Assembly (NCBI GenBank): GCA_033977485.1
Contig: CM066995.1
Location: 46,311,736 to 46,375,735 of the forward strand
From: Hydrangea macrophylla
Taxonomy: Eukaryota > Streptophyta > Magnoliopsida > Cornales > Hydrangeaceae
Direction: 5' to 3'
DNA: 64,000 nt
The notes under the pieces were generated by a model. It saw only the letters and a program-made list of their open reading frames with translations, was not told the DNA's origin and searched no databases. The translations under genes were made by a program, and so were the position numbers. Shown here in pieces: positions 44,491 to 56,411 of this stretch (its first letter is position 1; every line of letters begins with the position of its first letter).

Positions 44491-46513
44491 CACCCCCAAA
44501 CCTACATTTTGCTAGTCCTCGAGCAAAACTAAAATAAAAACTACTAATAAAAATCTATTCCATTTTCGTATGGATCACGATTGCATTTAGCGTATGCAAC
44601 AAGCCTTTTAAACCCCTAGGTGTCCCTAGTCGGACGAGTGAAGTCTCGTGAGGATTCTCATCAACAAGTTACCCACAACCATCTTTATTAACTTAAAATT
44701 AAAAAACTTTTATTAAAAACAAAGAACATAATTTTCAATACTCCTTATTATACAACAAAGATTTGAAATAGAATAACGAACATAAAGAAACAGAATCAAA
44801 CGTCTACATACATCATGAAGAACAATCTCAAGCACATGCATCATATAAATCAATAGAATTTCTCATAAAATCGCACGTGTGTGATGAGGTAGTTAAGTGA
44901 ACACGCGCATGTCATGAACATGGAATATAACTCGGATAACCATTTAACTATGTCTCGACTACGAATCTCACAAGGTATTACACTCTAAAATACAACGCTC
45001 AGAAACAGGTGTAATTTTTCTAGTATACGTGAGCAAAGGAAATATATTTTCAAAACGATAATACTCACATATGGCATGAAAAAGACGCATGACACGAAAG
45101 AACAGTAGTCTCATGGATAGGATGCCAATAATCAAGAGAAATTAATCATTACCATGTTTTAATCCCCCTCCCATCGTTTTCATATCCGAACCATGTTTCC
45201 TAGGATCAGATAGGACTTTTCAAAGGTTGTAATGTGGCTCAGGTAATAAAAAAGTATAGGACAGATATATCAGGTAGTTTCAGAATGGCATTGTAAAGCA
45301 TGTTCGATTTTCTTTCATTCTTCTTCTACAAACTTTCATCTTTTCTTTCTCTTCATTCCTTTTCATTTTTTTTTCTTCTTTTCTTTCATCATTTTTTTTT
45401 TCAACCTTCCTCTTCTTTATTTTTTTCTTTTCCTTTTTCTCTTCTTTATTTTTTTCTTTTCCTTTTTCTCTTCGTTGCTATTGAAACGAATATTCAATAA
45501 ATATCAAGGCAACCACCCCAAACATCATCTTATTTTCTTCTTCTTCTCAATCACACATCGCCTTAACACCACTAAAAGGTGATCAATCTTTCAGAAGTGA
45601 ACTCCAAGTTGGCCAAATTGGAGCAAAAACAAGGATAATGGTAATTAAAGAAAGAAATGGCATTTTAACGGCTCAAAAGGGCGAACTAAGGAAATTTTAT
45701 CTTTTATCGGCCGGCAGTAAACAAAGAGGGCCTAAAATCATGTCCTGAAGTCGTATGGTTCTTCAATGTTTACGACGGAAGATTATTTAGCATGGTAACA
45801 ACTATTTTAACTTGACTATCAACCAAAACAAGAATACTGAGACTAAACAACAAGTAGATGAGCTATTTCAATGAAATTCGACAAACACAAGATGTATTTA
45901 TAACCCTCAAAATAGAAAAGATAGGCTCAAAAGCTCACTGGGTTTAGTCTCCACCATGTGTTATCTAGAAATCCGAATTATATTATAGTTCACAACCAAC
46001 ATGTATTCCAATGACTACGTGCAGTGCATATGTTTATGTGCAAATCTATGATATAAAACTACGATTCAAACAATACATAACTTAAAACATTCCATCATGA
46101 CTTTAGTAAATATTTAACCACATATTCTCATGTTTACCATTCTATAACAATTCAAAGTTATTGAACAAGAAGTATCAAATTGCTATTGCAAAAACGTCAG
46201 TAATATCGTTTATTTAAACACACTTATTGAAAAATTTTAAAGTTTTGCATAAAATAATGTGCATGTGTGTGCATACCCCCAAACCTAAACCTTTCATTGT
46301 CCCTAATGAAACAATAAATCGAAAGAAAGGAGAGTACAGAAGGAACGATAATACCTCGATCTCGGCAATCAAAGAACAGGTGAACACAAAGGAATATGTC
46401 AATACAGTTCAATGTTACCTGCTACTTCTTAGCAAAAGAAAATTAAACATAATAAAAACTGGTAAAAGGATTATAACTAAACTAAACTAAATAAACTATA
46501 AGAAGAAACAGAA
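44491..46513 (-). other. Composite J 3' non-coding region, copy 4 (mosaic)
   Basis: The first about 290 bases match copy 2 (aaaaacaaagaacataat, tacaacaaagatttgaaat). From about 44780 on it matches inverted copy 3 nearly base for base, including private variants. It stops at 46513, with tcaaaaat before the outer LTR. No gene. Confidence 0.85.
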
Positions 46514-46521
46514 TCAAAAAT

Positions 46522-47881
46522 TGATGTTGTCAGAATCAAGATATAAAAGTATTCTTTACTTTTCAAAGGATTTGCAGTGTGGAAGTAAAGGTCGAACCCA
46601 CAGAGATTGATTACTACAGCAACTTAATTTTAAAACCTAAGTCTAATTAATTAAGAAAAACGGATTTTGATTTGGATTTAATTAAACTAATAACAATAAA
46701 AGTAAATCTAAACTATGAAAGCAATTAAAGTTGTTTTAAATAATATTTAAAGGAACCTAGGATTGCAAATCCACCACTAGCTTCATAATAGGAATATTTA
46801 TGAATTACTTTAGCTTATTACGTTGGATGAATATGGGGAATTGTAGCTACAAGCCCAATTCCTCCGACAAGAAGATAATCATGGTTCAAGCATAAACATA
46901 ATCCATCTGCGGATAGCACGAATTATCTCACACTAAACTAGGGTTGTGATCTAATCCGTCTAACCTAGGCATGGACTATTCGGATACTTGATAGCACGAA
47001 TCAATAAAGCACCATCACATGTAAACAATCTAAACAAGCACAGCAAGAATAGATCGTTGAGCACATCACAGTCAAAATAGATCTAAGACAAGAATAAATT
47101 CCGAAAGCAATGATTTAATCAATAGTAGTACGATTTATTTATAAAAATCCTCGGAACATGTGACTGTCATCCATACATAATAAAACTAAAATAAAAGCAT
47201 AAATAAAACCCTATTACTCATCTAGGGCTTCATTGAAACCCTAGATCAATGATCTAAGCTGCCATAGGAGTAGAGATCGGCAAGTAGTTGATGGAGGAGG
47301 CCATGGAAATCCTTGGTGTTCTTCTTCTTCTCCTTGCTTCTCCCTCTTCAAGGGCTGGAAGTATTGTTGTAGAATGTGTGTATATGAATTGCCAACCCCC
47401 TAATTGAGTAAATTTGGAGTTTATATAGAGTTTTTACAAGCTTTGGAAGGCTTCCTAACCCGAAACGAACTGAAACGCATGTAATTTACAGTCTGGACGT
47501 CGTTTAGCAGTCTCGTTTGCACAGGAGTCTTCAGTATACTGAAATACGCAACATTGGTTTTTGGGCATATCGCGCGAGCGGGTCGCGCGAGCGCGACAAT
47601 TGGGCCTTCGCGCGCGCGGATCGCGCGAGCGGTTTCTAGGTTCTCGCGCGAGCGGATCACGCGAGCGATTCTCTGATTTTCGCGGGCGCGGGTCGCGCGC
47701 GCGACTTGGATTTTTCAGCTTCTTTACTTCTGACTTTTCACCCTGTTTATCCTGGTTTAGTTGATTTCTTCCAAAACCTGTCAGAAACTAGAAAACGAAG
47801 TAAAAATATACAAAAACAGGATAAAAAGGTCTAACAAATGTTCATTAAGGCGTATATTTAGGATTAGTTCTCTCCCGATCA
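46522..47881 (-). repeat. Composite J outer LTR 4 (5' LTR, 1360 bp)
   Basis: Partner of LTR 1. By eye there are fewer than ten base differences and one missing 13-bp array unit. In element orientation it is followed by atttttga, with no primer-binding site, so this composite could not start reverse transcription normally. Confidence 0.93.
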
Positions 47882-47886
47882 ACATC

Positions 47887-48520
47887 CATCATTCTCCAAT
47901 CCAGAATCCACTCTCACCAACATATCGAATGTCATGTTCAAATGTCCAAACATCATATGGCACAGATGGGGATTCAACCCTTTATGGAATCTCTTGATCT
48001 TCTTTTGGGGAGTGTCTATTTGTTGCTGAGCAAAATAAGACAACATCTCGAACTGCGTAGTGTACTCGGGCACCGTCATGCTGTATTGGGTCAAGTCCAT
48101 GAACTCTCGCTCCCTCTGGTCCTTCTCTTTTTTGGAAAAGTACTTCTCTAGAAATCTATCTCTGAATGTAGTCTACGTCATCCTTTCTGATGCTTCAGCT
48201 TCGATGGTCACCTTCTCAGACTCCCACCAGTCATTAGCAGCACAGGTGAGCTAACGTAGCTAAATGACATTTCTCTTCTTTGTCGCACCTTCTCCTCTCA
48301 AAAATGCGATCCATATTTCTTAGCCACTTCTTAACTTGTTAGGCTTCACTGCTTCTATCGAATGTATCAGGGCATAGAGCTCGGAATCTCTTGAGTATCT
48401 TGTCTCTAATGACAAGTTGTGGTAGTGCAACTTGATGATTCACTCGATTGTTGTCATTTTTGTTGTAGTTTCCACGAAGATCATCACTCATAGGATCCAT
48501 ATTCTTGTGAATAGTGACCC
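47887..48520 (-). pseudogene. Element H gag fragment
   Basis: The minus strand reads ANDWWESEKVTIEAE, a stop, TTFRDRFLEKYFSKKEKDQ, then VPEYTTQFEMLSYFAQQQID and KIKRFHKGLNPHL, a Retrotrans_gag capsid region. It has several stops. It joins in frame to 31516 and downwards once composite J is removed, and is cut at 48520 by the LTR of element K. Confidence 0.85.
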
Positions 48521-51500
48521 TGTAGACACCCCAATTTTGATCGATCATTGAATTCAGGGGATGAATACCTCTAGACCGATGACGACAATGTCCGACAAAA
48601 TTTGAAGGTTTTCTAAGTGATTCAAGTTCTTCAAAGGATTCTTCAATCCCAATAAAAGTTTTTGAAAGAAAAGAGAGAGAAAGAAAAGAAGAGAGAGACT
48701 AGAAATTTGGGAAAACTCGGATATGAAGTACGTATGCGGAGAGAGTTTGAAAATTAATTTCAAAACAGAAGTCTAAAATAATTTGAAAAGGAAAATAAAA
48801 AAGGGATGATGAAAAGAAGAAGAAAAGAAAGAATTTTTGAAAAGAAAAAGAACAAAAGAAAAAGAAAAGAAAACAAAAAGAATCTTTCTTTTAAAATCAT
48901 ATATAATCTATATATGTATAAACATAGTAGTGTATAAACATATATTTGAAAAATAAATGAAAAAAGGTAGAAATTCCGTTAAAAGAGGCACGCGGCAATG
49001 CCGACGGCACTCAGCCTTGCTGAATGCCGTGCTGGCATTCACTGAGTGCTGCAGACAACTCAGTAAGTGCCGCCTACTGTAACAGACTGTTTTTCTTCAA
49101 TACGTATGGAGAATATACCAATTTGACCCCATGAAAATGGTCCATATAAGGAGGTGTTCACCTCCATTATAGGGATCTTCTTCCATCATCCTTCTTGAAC
49201 AAGTGAAATATATGAGAAAATATATAGAGAATTGAGAGAAATTGGGAGATCATTGAAGATTTGGAAGAAGAATTTGAAGGACTTGGAAGATCTTCATCAA
49301 GAGTTCAAGAAGATCCTGAGGTTCTTAGAGGTAACTTTCTAATCCTACCTAGAATTAGGCTAATTCAATTACAATTCATATATCTAGGACTTTACACATT
49401 TTCAAAAAGTCTTTTCCTACCTCATTTCATCACACACCACATAGAGTTGTGATTGGATTTTCACTTGCTTTCATTGATTTGGATCTAAATAGAGCCTTGG
49501 GTTTAAATAAAAACTAGTTTGTAAAAGAATTTTCACTTAGATTTTTCAAATAAACTTTGATTCTATCTCCTTTTGTCTACATTTTCTTTTGAAATCCATG
49601 AGTTCTTCAATTTCTCATTGGATCCCCTTTAGTTTGATCCTTTAATCCCCTATGATCTATGATTTATATGGACCCTAAGATTGATCATGGTTTTATCCAC
49701 ACATGCTTAGTGGGTTCAAGTCTTAATTCATGACTTGGATCCTTCAACTTACAATCTCATGTAATTCTTCGATAATTCCTACAGATGTTTATGTGGATTT
49801 GATCTTATTTAGTCTCCAAGGATCATTAATTTTAGAGGATAATAGGATATAATAAGTTCATATCCCTTAAGGATCATCAACTTGAGAGAGGGATTGACTT
49901 GTAATTCTTATGACTTAAATGTTGATATTGGTGCAGTGAATTCATGAACCCACTATTATCAAAGATTTTTAAGTAAATCATTGTCTATGGGAATTAAATG
50001 AGACCAATTGGAATTTGTACATAACACATGAATCTACCACTCAAATTTTTGTTTTGTTACAATCTATATAGTTAACATGGTTTGGTCTGAGGATTAGTGA
50101 ACTAGTCACTCTCTATCCAAAATTTCATAACAGTAAGGTAGTTTTGATTTACGTAGATCAGAACCTTAACTAATCATTTTTTACCTCAAATATTTTTTCT
50201 ACATAGATAAGTGTGTTAAGGAGATTTCGTAAAAAGAATGAAGTCATTTGGATTCTTTTACTATTTTTAGACAGTCATACAAAATCTCTGGACAGGAAGT
50301 TGTAAAATTCTAAGTAGTGTCTAGTTTTGGTTCAATTATCGGAGATTGAACCATTTGATCTTTGATTTTCTTTTTGGGTTAGAAACTAGACTCATAGAAC
50401 CATCTTGTGTCCAAAAATCACTAAGATCAAACCATGGGATCTATGGTTTTCTTTTTTTCTTTTCTTTTTTTCTTTTTTAGTTTAGGCTTTTTCTCTGTAA
50501 ATTCTGAAACTCTGTTATAGCTTTGGTAAACTTTGTAGATGATGACCTAAATGACCTTTTAGTGACCTAGGACTTAAACCATGTTTTAATAAAGATTAAT
50601 TTGACTTAAATCCAGAGGCTAACTGATCCAAATCAATGAATAGTTTGTAGCTCATTCTTGTTCATGTCCATGCATTCATTCATGTATGTTGGTATTTATA
50701 TTAGGACTCATGTTTAGATAAAGTTGCATCTAATTGAATTTGGTTGTGAGTTCCTTGTGATCATGTTGGGATTATATCTTCTCTATATGGACATTACATT
50801 GGCTCCAAGTTGAAACTTGTATTTATATTAAGATGTTATGTTTCCAACTAGTTAGAAGGAATTCATGATTTTGTCAATCCTTTATGACTTGATAGGTTTA
50901 AGCTAAAAGTTTAGGTATGTTAGTAAGGATTCATTATTATATCTTGTTTAAAGCATGTGGACTAACCATTGTTTGGTAGTGCTATTAAGGTATGATCTCT
51001 TAACCCTTCTCTAGTTTATTTATTTATTTGATTTTATTGATTTTCAACTCCCTGTGCGACACCTTAGACTAGCTTTTGCCTTATGTGTATATATGTGTTA
51101 GAGACCTTTTCTTGAGCTTTTTATTTTGTATGCATTGCATGTTTCTAAATTGCAGCTAGATCCCGGTTAAGTTCTCTCGTTCCCTATTTGCATATCATCT
51201 TGCTTGCTATTTGAATTATGTGATTTTGAATATTATTTTATCGTTAGCAATCTTACACCCTTTTGGATATGCTTTTGTAATGTATATTTATACATATGTA
51301 TTAGTTGATGGCATATTTAGATTAATGATTCAATTAAAAAGGATGTTGAGTAGAGGCCTATCACGAGATATGACGAGAGGGGATGTTTTAGTTCGTCGGG
51401 CTCCTTCCCCTCTCATTCTATAATCCCCGGACCTAGAAATCTCTGGTTTTCAAAAGATTAGTTTTACTTTTAAAATGGTTTCTTAAAATTCTTTTAAAAA

Positions 51501-51574
51501 TTAAGTGGCAACTCGTATTTGAATTTTAAATTTGAAAAAGTTTTAAAAAGCATGGTTAAACTGCTATATCCGCA
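48521..51574 (+). repeat. Element K 5' LTR (Ogre/Tat-type, 3054 bp)
   Basis: It starts TGTAGACACCCCAATTTTGA and ends ATATCCGCA, three bases before the primer site. It is homologous to solo LTR E. The left border coincides with the break in element H's gag. The other end of K lies outside the window, so its target duplication (gaccc on the left) cannot be checked. Confidence 0.88.
48988..49077. repeat. GGCACTC/GAGTGCC palindrome array (element K)
   Basis: Decayed units such as CGGCACTCAGC, GCATTCACTGAGTGCTGC and AGTAAGTGCCGCC in the same place as the array in solo LTR E. About 65 bases later comes CATATAAGG (49143-49151), the probable TATA box. Confidence 0.75.
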
Positions 51575-51577
51575 ATC

Positions 51578-51594
51578 TGGCAACTCTGCTGGGA
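51578..51594 (+). promoter_or_regulatory. Element K primer-binding site
   Basis: TGGCAACTCTGCTGGGA, three bases after the LTR, resembles the tRNA-Arg-type site reported for Ogre elements (recalled). It would prime minus-strand synthesis. Confidence 0.75.
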
Positions 51595-52800
51595 ACCCAG
51601 AATCTTTGATTTCACAGACCAGAATTTATGATTTTGGGTTCACTTTAGGATTAGACTTGAAAGCAACTTTTTAATCTAATTAGTTAATTTTTGTGTACCT
51701 GTTGCGTTGCACTTGTATGTCTCGCCAGTCGGTTGCACGGAACTATGACCTTGGAATCTCAGGACAACTCGGTCAGTCAAGCCATCATGGGACTGTGTGA
51801 TCACCCTTGATCTCGTACCATGTGTTGGTATTTGAAGCATCCTATCGGATGTGTGTCAAGAGTCCCTTGTCTGACCAAAACCTGGCCCTTGCATCATAGC
51901 TTCTATAGAACCTTTTCGATCTAGGAAATCAATTCTTGATTAGGATTTTATGCTAGGGAGTTTATGCCCGAAAGGGGTTATTTGAGGTGATGACGATGCT
52001 TACTTGATGAAAGATATGTAACCTTTTAATCACTTTTGAGCAATTCATCTTCATGTCCTATGACATTTGAGTACATGCCGAATCTTGATTATAAGATTGC
52101 ATCTCTTATATCATATTTACCTAAGCATCACTGACATTGTATGTATCCGAATTCATGAAAAGTACGGTGATAATCCGATTATATGATCCTTCTACCCAAA
52201 GAATTTTAAATCCATTTTTGAGAGCAAACAGATTTTACCATCTTTTCAATAGCTCTTTCAAAAATCATTGGAGTTCAGTTTTGATCAAAGCTCCAAACTA
52301 ATCTTTGTTAAATTTTCACATGATCATCTTGGGCATTGTTTTGGAAAAATGCTTCTCTAATGAATTTCAAAGTAAAATTTTAATCTAATCATCTTTGTTG
52401 AGGAATGTTTTAAATCCTCATTCTCAAAAGAATTCTTGAAAATAGTTCTCAAAAAGATTTTATCATCCAAGAAATACTTTTCAAGAGAATTTCAAAATTT
52501 TCCAAATATATCCAACCTTCGAAAGGGTAATAAGGATCACAATGAACGAAAAACTAAACGCACTTAATATGGATGGGGATTTTATGTGCTTATGTTTCTT
52601 ATGTGCTAGGATTAGGATTTTTTTTCCTTTTGGCATATAGAATAGGCACACACACACATGCATTGCATTCGTGTGACATATGAATCATTCATGAGCATCC
52701 ACTAAGCAACTAGTAAAAAATTAATAATAATAAGTGAAAGAAATGTAATAAAAATTTTTTTTGGGAATACATTAATTTTGACTAAAAGTAAATATGGTTG
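51595..52800 (+). other. Element K untranslated leader
   Basis: No credible coding sequence. Ogre elements often carry an extra gene before gag; I see none here, only short broken frames. Confidence 0.55.
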
Positions 52801-54560
52801 TAGGTGAAGATAGAATCGGCTATAAGCACAGTTTGGTTCTGAGATTCCACCGCGAGATTAGTAAGAAGAGAAATAGCACAAGAGGCAAACACAAGGGAGA
52901 TACCTGAATTAAGGGCTATAGTAGAGCAATAGGCTGGGCAGATAAGCAGGATGATGACAATGATGGAAAATATGACAAGACAGCCACCAATAGCTAACCT
53001 ACAAGTTTTTGATCCTCCTCTAGCCACAAGGGAAGAGGATTGGTTTGAGGAACCTGAGATCTAGAGAGCCGGTACACCGCGAGTAGAGAGAGAAAGAACA
53101 GAGAGAGAAAAGGCTGAAAAAGAAAGAATAATGACTGATAAGGTAAAAAACTCGATAGCGTTGTCCGCAAAGCCTACGGAGTTGACACTTGTTGGAATTA
53201 GAGGGGTTATGTGATGGGGTCCAAGAAACTTTACCTGTTGGGTTTAAGATGCTGATATTCAACAAATTCGACAGAACAGGGAACCCTCGTAGTCATGTCC
53301 GGATGTGCATTGGGGCTTTCCAGTCAAGCGGTTTAAGTACCACTATGATGGACATTCTATTTCAACAGACGTAACTGGAGCCGCTTTGGCATGGTACCTC
53401 ACATTGGAACCAAGCAAAACGAGGGTATGGGAAGAAGTCGTTAAATCGTTTGTGGCACAGTATGAGTACAACCAAGATATGGATGTCACTATTTGAGATC
53501 TAGAGACTACTAGGTAAGGAAACAAAGAATCTTTTGCTGAGTACTTAAGCCGTTGGAGAGGCAAGGCAGCCAAATGGTATAAAGGCCATCAAAGAAGGAA
53601 AAAAATTGAATATTGATGAAGAACCTTCAGCCCGTTTATCAAGAAAAGATGAGGTTTTAGTCGATCAACACTTTTGCTGAGGTTTTTGATGTGGGGAAGA
53701 GGATAGAAGATGCGATACAATAAGGGGTGATAAAGAGAGAGGAACCAGCAAATAGATACAGGCGGCCAAGCTACGGGTCAGGAGGAGGACACTCGGGAGG
53801 CCACTCTGTCCCTACCGATGTTTATGCGCTAAGTAAACTAGAAAAGAAGTTTGATATAACAAGAAGCTACCCAAGAAGAGGGGGAGACAAGCCATTGATG
53901 ATGTTTTCTAATGTAGGAGTATTGCTATCTACGACACTCGACAGGTTAGTGGCAAAAGGGCATCTCCGTTTGTTGGAACCGCGCTAAGACCAAACTCGCT
54001 TCCTCTGAACTTTAAGACTGACTTATATTGTAAGTTCCACGAAGAACAAGGGTATTCTACCGACCGATGCCCAAGATTGAGGCATGAGATCTAAGATTCG
54101 ATAGACAAAAAGGTGATATCTAAACCCCCCACCAATTCATCCAATGTCACCAAGAACCTATTACCAAATCACCATGTGGTGCCATTGCCGAGTATTTATT
54201 ATTTAGAGTACGAGCAAGTTTTTTTCGATCCATCTAAATTGATCACAAAGCTGGGCTACCAAAAGAAGTCTTATCAAATACCGAAAGATATAGTGATATG
54301 TAATCTAGGAGGGTTGTCGGATGAGAGCAAGGGAAAAGTGATAGAAGAAGTTGCTACTTCAGGCCGGTGGGCACCTGGAATTGATAACTCTGTTTGGTAT
54401 GAGGGGGACAATAGCCAAGGCATCAATCAAACAATGGAAGATATGTGGTATGAAAGTAAAAGAAGAAATTCAAGAGTCATCGAGGTACAAGATAATCTGT
54501 GGATGAAGGAAGAGGTTAGCCATTTGACCAGATCAAGGAGACATTTCTAGCTGCATGAAC
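52801..54560 (+). pseudogene. Element K gag
   Basis: Reading through several stops and frame changes gives REIPELRAIVEQ…MMTMMENMTRQPPIAN, then KFDRTGNPRSHVRMCIGAF, DVTGAALAWYLTLEP, WEEVVKSFVAQYEYNQDMDV and FAEYLSRWRGKAAK, the capsid order of Tat-lineage gag. Later comes HEEQGYSTDRCPRLRHEI-like sequence (about 54030-54090) and a basic C-terminal frame (54113-54550). It would form the particle shell. At least four stops and shifts disable it. Confidence 0.78.
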
Positions 54561-54599
54561 TGGAAGAAGACCATCCAGGCCAAGGAAGATAGATGAAGA

Positions 54600-54909
54600 A
54601 GAGGAGGAGGATAGGGTATTAAAGTAGACGAAGAAAACTTAGGCCAATATCACGATCTGGGGGTTGTCTCTTACCTCGAAGTGTCACAGACAAGCTGTCT
54701 TAGATGCATTAAACCAATTAGATGTATCCATCAACATCTCCACAAAAGATCTCGTGGGACTGATTAGCGGAGCTCCAACCCTCGCTATCATATTTACCTC
54801 AAAAGATCTACCTCCCAGAGGATCCGCCCATAATAAGCCCTTGCACGTAACTGTCAAATGTTTAGGGAATGCATTGCCTACTTGCCTCATTGATAATGGA
54901 TCTGCTTTG
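54600..54909 (+). pseudogene. Element K protease, N-terminal part
   Basis: SLTSKCHRQAVLDALNQLDVS, LVGLISGAPTLAIIFTSKDL and HNKPLHVTVKCLG lead to the active-site region LIDNGSAL, where copia element M interrupts. It is clearly related to element A's protease (SNKHRQAVLNAL, YAHNKALYI). DNGS in place of DTGS is, from memory, frequent in this lineage. The frame resumes at 63584. Confidence 0.85.
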
Positions 54910-56400
54910 TGAAGGAAAAACAGGTTTAAAATATTTTAAACACACAGTAGAAAGAATGAGTCTCAAAAAACTTATTGGTATGCCTGGATCTACTACCCGT
55001 TAATTCTATAGATGTGTACTAGCAAGAGGGAGAAGAAATATACCTCAGGTCTTGAACCCAATTCTAAAATCTTCAACCTTGGTGATGCAGCAGCCTGCAC
55101 TAGGTTGTCTTCACCCTTATGACTCCTGCGGATGCTTCCCGGAGAGACTAGAGATGGTAGGATCTCTAACAAGGAGGATAGGAAGGTTTGAGAAGCCCTA
55201 AACAGGTTCTGCAGCTTTCGTATAGGAAAAACGATGATCATCAAACCCTGTACACAACTGCCCTATTTATAGATTTCTAAAACCGACTATAACCATCGAC
55301 CGATCGAAGTGGCTTCGATCGATCGAACTACTTTCGATTGCTCGAACCTGCCTAGACTTCAATCGATCAAAACCTGTTCGATCGATCCAACATGTCATGA
55401 CAAGATCCTCTTGTGTCTTTCTAAGTATCCTAGCGGAGCTAAGAGTGGGACCTCCTAGGCTCTTTATTGTTGGCTCAGATCAGTTCTTAATTCCCATGAC
55501 CAAACTCTTTGATTAGCAAACTAACCAACCGATCAGTTACCGTTTACTCCACTATAAAACGATAACTGAATTCCAACGCAAAAGAACATATCCGGAGCAA
55601 CAACTAGACTTATATATTGTACTAATGTCCCTCTACCTTCAGCATTTGTAATCATATTCAGGTAGTTGGATAACTATTACTATCAACCTGAATCATGAAG
55701 ACTTCTTGTATTCCTTGAGTACCATTCACCTCTCATGATTACCAAACATGTTGATAAATACTTATCAACAAGACTGCAGTTCTCAGTAATCAACTTGTTG
55801 ACATTTTCAAGGGAATGCTTTCTCTGAATCAGAGGGTGGATTCTATCTTGACAATATATGTTCACAACCCTATGAACATGACATACCCAAGATACCCAGG
55901 TGTTAATCTTCTATAGACTTTACTAATTGGTAAGTCAAAGCAGCCATATCCACAGTCTGTGTTCATAATTATCTCAAGATTGAGAACATGCACCTTATAC
56001 AAGTTATGAGTTCTTATCGACTGATTGACAGTCTTGAGTGTCAATAGAAAATCTCAGGTCCGTCAATGCACTATAAGCACTAGCATATTAACCAAGAGTC
56101 ACACTTTAGTGATTGAGATTCATCACTCCATCCAATGGTAGTTGATCATGCTACAATGTATACCTAATGAGATATCCATTCTTATCATCCACTGTGACAA
56201 GTTCTAAGTATCAAAGAATAGTAATTCGTATCTCACTTGTATGTATCTCATACACACACAAATTACCTACTATGATACTTAAGGATTAAATAATAATCTC
56301 ATGAAAGAAACATACACAATTAAATGTAAAGTTGATATCTATATATTAAAATGTCAATGTCTCATACATTAAGTAATGGTTTGAGGGCATAAACCCAAAA
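54910..56400 (-). repeat. Element M 3' LTR (1491 bp)
   Basis: It matches 62081-63578, with TGAAGGAAAAA at its left edge. In minus orientation it contains a TTCGATCGATCGAA array (55296-55390) followed by TATA (ATAAATAGGG at 55261-55270). The terminal bases TTTT differ from TGAT in the other LTR. Confidence 0.93.
55296..55390. repeat. TTCGATCGATCGAA palindrome array (element M 3' LTR)
   Basis: Units include GACCGATCGAAG, CTTCGATCGATCGAAC, CTTTCGATTGCTCGAAC, AATCGATCAA and TTCGATCGATCCAA. On the minus strand the array ends about 25 bases before the TATA box. Confidence 0.88.
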
Positions 56401-56411
56401 CTCCCACTTGC
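56401..56411 (-). promoter_or_regulatory. Element M polypurine tract
   Basis: The minus strand reads GCAAGTGGGAG directly against the 3' LTR. Confidence 0.75.

Larger units (their letters stand above)
41701..46513. repeat. Large inverted repeat, arms about 2.25 kb, spacer 314 bp
   Basis: The left arm 41701-43946 is the reverse complement of the right arm 44261-46513. Over the outer about 1.7 kb the arms look almost identical; the inner about 0.5 kb is less similar because the right arm there is copy-2-like. The shared duplicated purine block (42735-42800 and 45412-45475) is missing from copies 1 and 2. Confidence 0.88.
31522..47881 (-). mobile_element. Composite TR-GAG-type retrotransposon J (16.4 kb), nested in element H
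   Basis: It is bounded by TGATGTTGTCAG…CTCCCGATCA, with the 5-bp duplication acatc at 31517-31521 and 47882-47886. In its own orientation (minus) each LTR starts TGATCGGGAG and ends GACAACATCA. The outer LTRs (31522-32894 and 46522-47881) differ by only a handful of bases plus one 13-bp repeat unit. Between them lie a second full LTR, one gag-protease gene, four copies of the 3' non-coding region (one inverted) and partial LTRs. It has gag and protease but no polymerase or integrase, the definition of TR-GAG elements, so it would depend on an autonomous partner. Confidence 0.88.
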
